NCBI GenBank assembly: GCA_020024155.1
Contig: JAHHUE010000084.1
Location: forward strand, 1 to 5,670
DNA: 5,670 nt
Source of the DNA: Oscillospiraceae bacterium
Lineage (GTDB): Bacteria; Bacillota; Clostridia; Oscillospirales; Ruminococcaceae
Direction of reading: 5' to 3'
In this document: one piece after another, positions 5,661 through 5,670 of the stretch
Layout: every line of letters begins with the position of its first letter
Numbering within the stretch: the first letter of the stretch is position 1
Translations under genes and position numbers: made by a program
Notes under the pieces: model-generated
What the model was told of the DNA's origin: nothing
Databases searched by the model: none
What the model saw: only the letters and a program-made list of their open reading frames with translations

Positions 5661-5670
5661 AAAAACAATT

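Noticed and set aside
1..5670. CRISPR array, tRNA/rRNA genes, insertion sequence or prophage genes
   Set aside because: No regularly spaced repeats, tRNA-like cloverleaf, rRNA sequence, transposase or integrase motifs were seen on either strand.

Overview
The window looks like chromosome from a low-GC, strictly fermentative anaerobe of the Clostridia/Firmicutes type. The basis is very AT-rich spacers, strong AGGAGG-type ribosome binding sites, TTGACA/TATACT promoter hexamers, A/T-ending codons, and a gene set of pyruvate formate-lyase with its activase plus a hybrid-cluster protein. This placement is inference from style and content; no marker fixes the genus.

Layout. Bases 1-41 hold what may be the first 13 codons of a leftward gene leaving the window. 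Its apparent leader (about 51-215) contains a large nested inverted repeat (71-190), and a leftward promoter is proposed at 222-250. Bases 251-528 are AT-rich with no convincing gene. At 545-573 there is a near-consensus rightward promoter with a perfect 20-bp inverted repeat between its hexamers. It is followed immediately by a ZTP (ZMP) riboswitch of the 'pfl motif' class (580-652). The aptamer's 3' end is also the 5' arm of an intrinsic terminator (646-685). The pfl operon follows: pflB (701-2932) and pflA (2947-3660), closed by a strong hairpin terminator (3669-3708). A convergent gene, hcp, occupies 5464-3866 with its own terminator at 3860-3828. Bases 5465-5670 are the upstream region of hcp, with two inverted repeats and an unusual all-G ribosome binding site.

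How the parts work together. PflA installs the glycyl radical on PflB, which splits pyruvate to acetyl-CoA and formate without NADH formation. Formate can be loaded onto tetrahydrofolate by formate-THF ligase to make 10-formyl-THF, the one-carbon donor for purine synthesis. When 10-formyl-THF is short, AICAR (ZMP) and its triphosphate ZTP accumulate. The riboswitch should then bind them, prevent the terminator hairpin and switch the pfl operon on. The sequence therefore supports a role for this PFL in one-carbon and purine supply as well as fermentation. Hcp is a separate unit, probably for nitric oxide or nitrosative stress, which would also threaten the radical and Fe-S chemistry of PFL and PflA.

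The least explained structures are the nested inverted repeat at 71-190, the operator-like palindrome inside the pfl promoter, and a palindrome at the right edge upstream of hcp.
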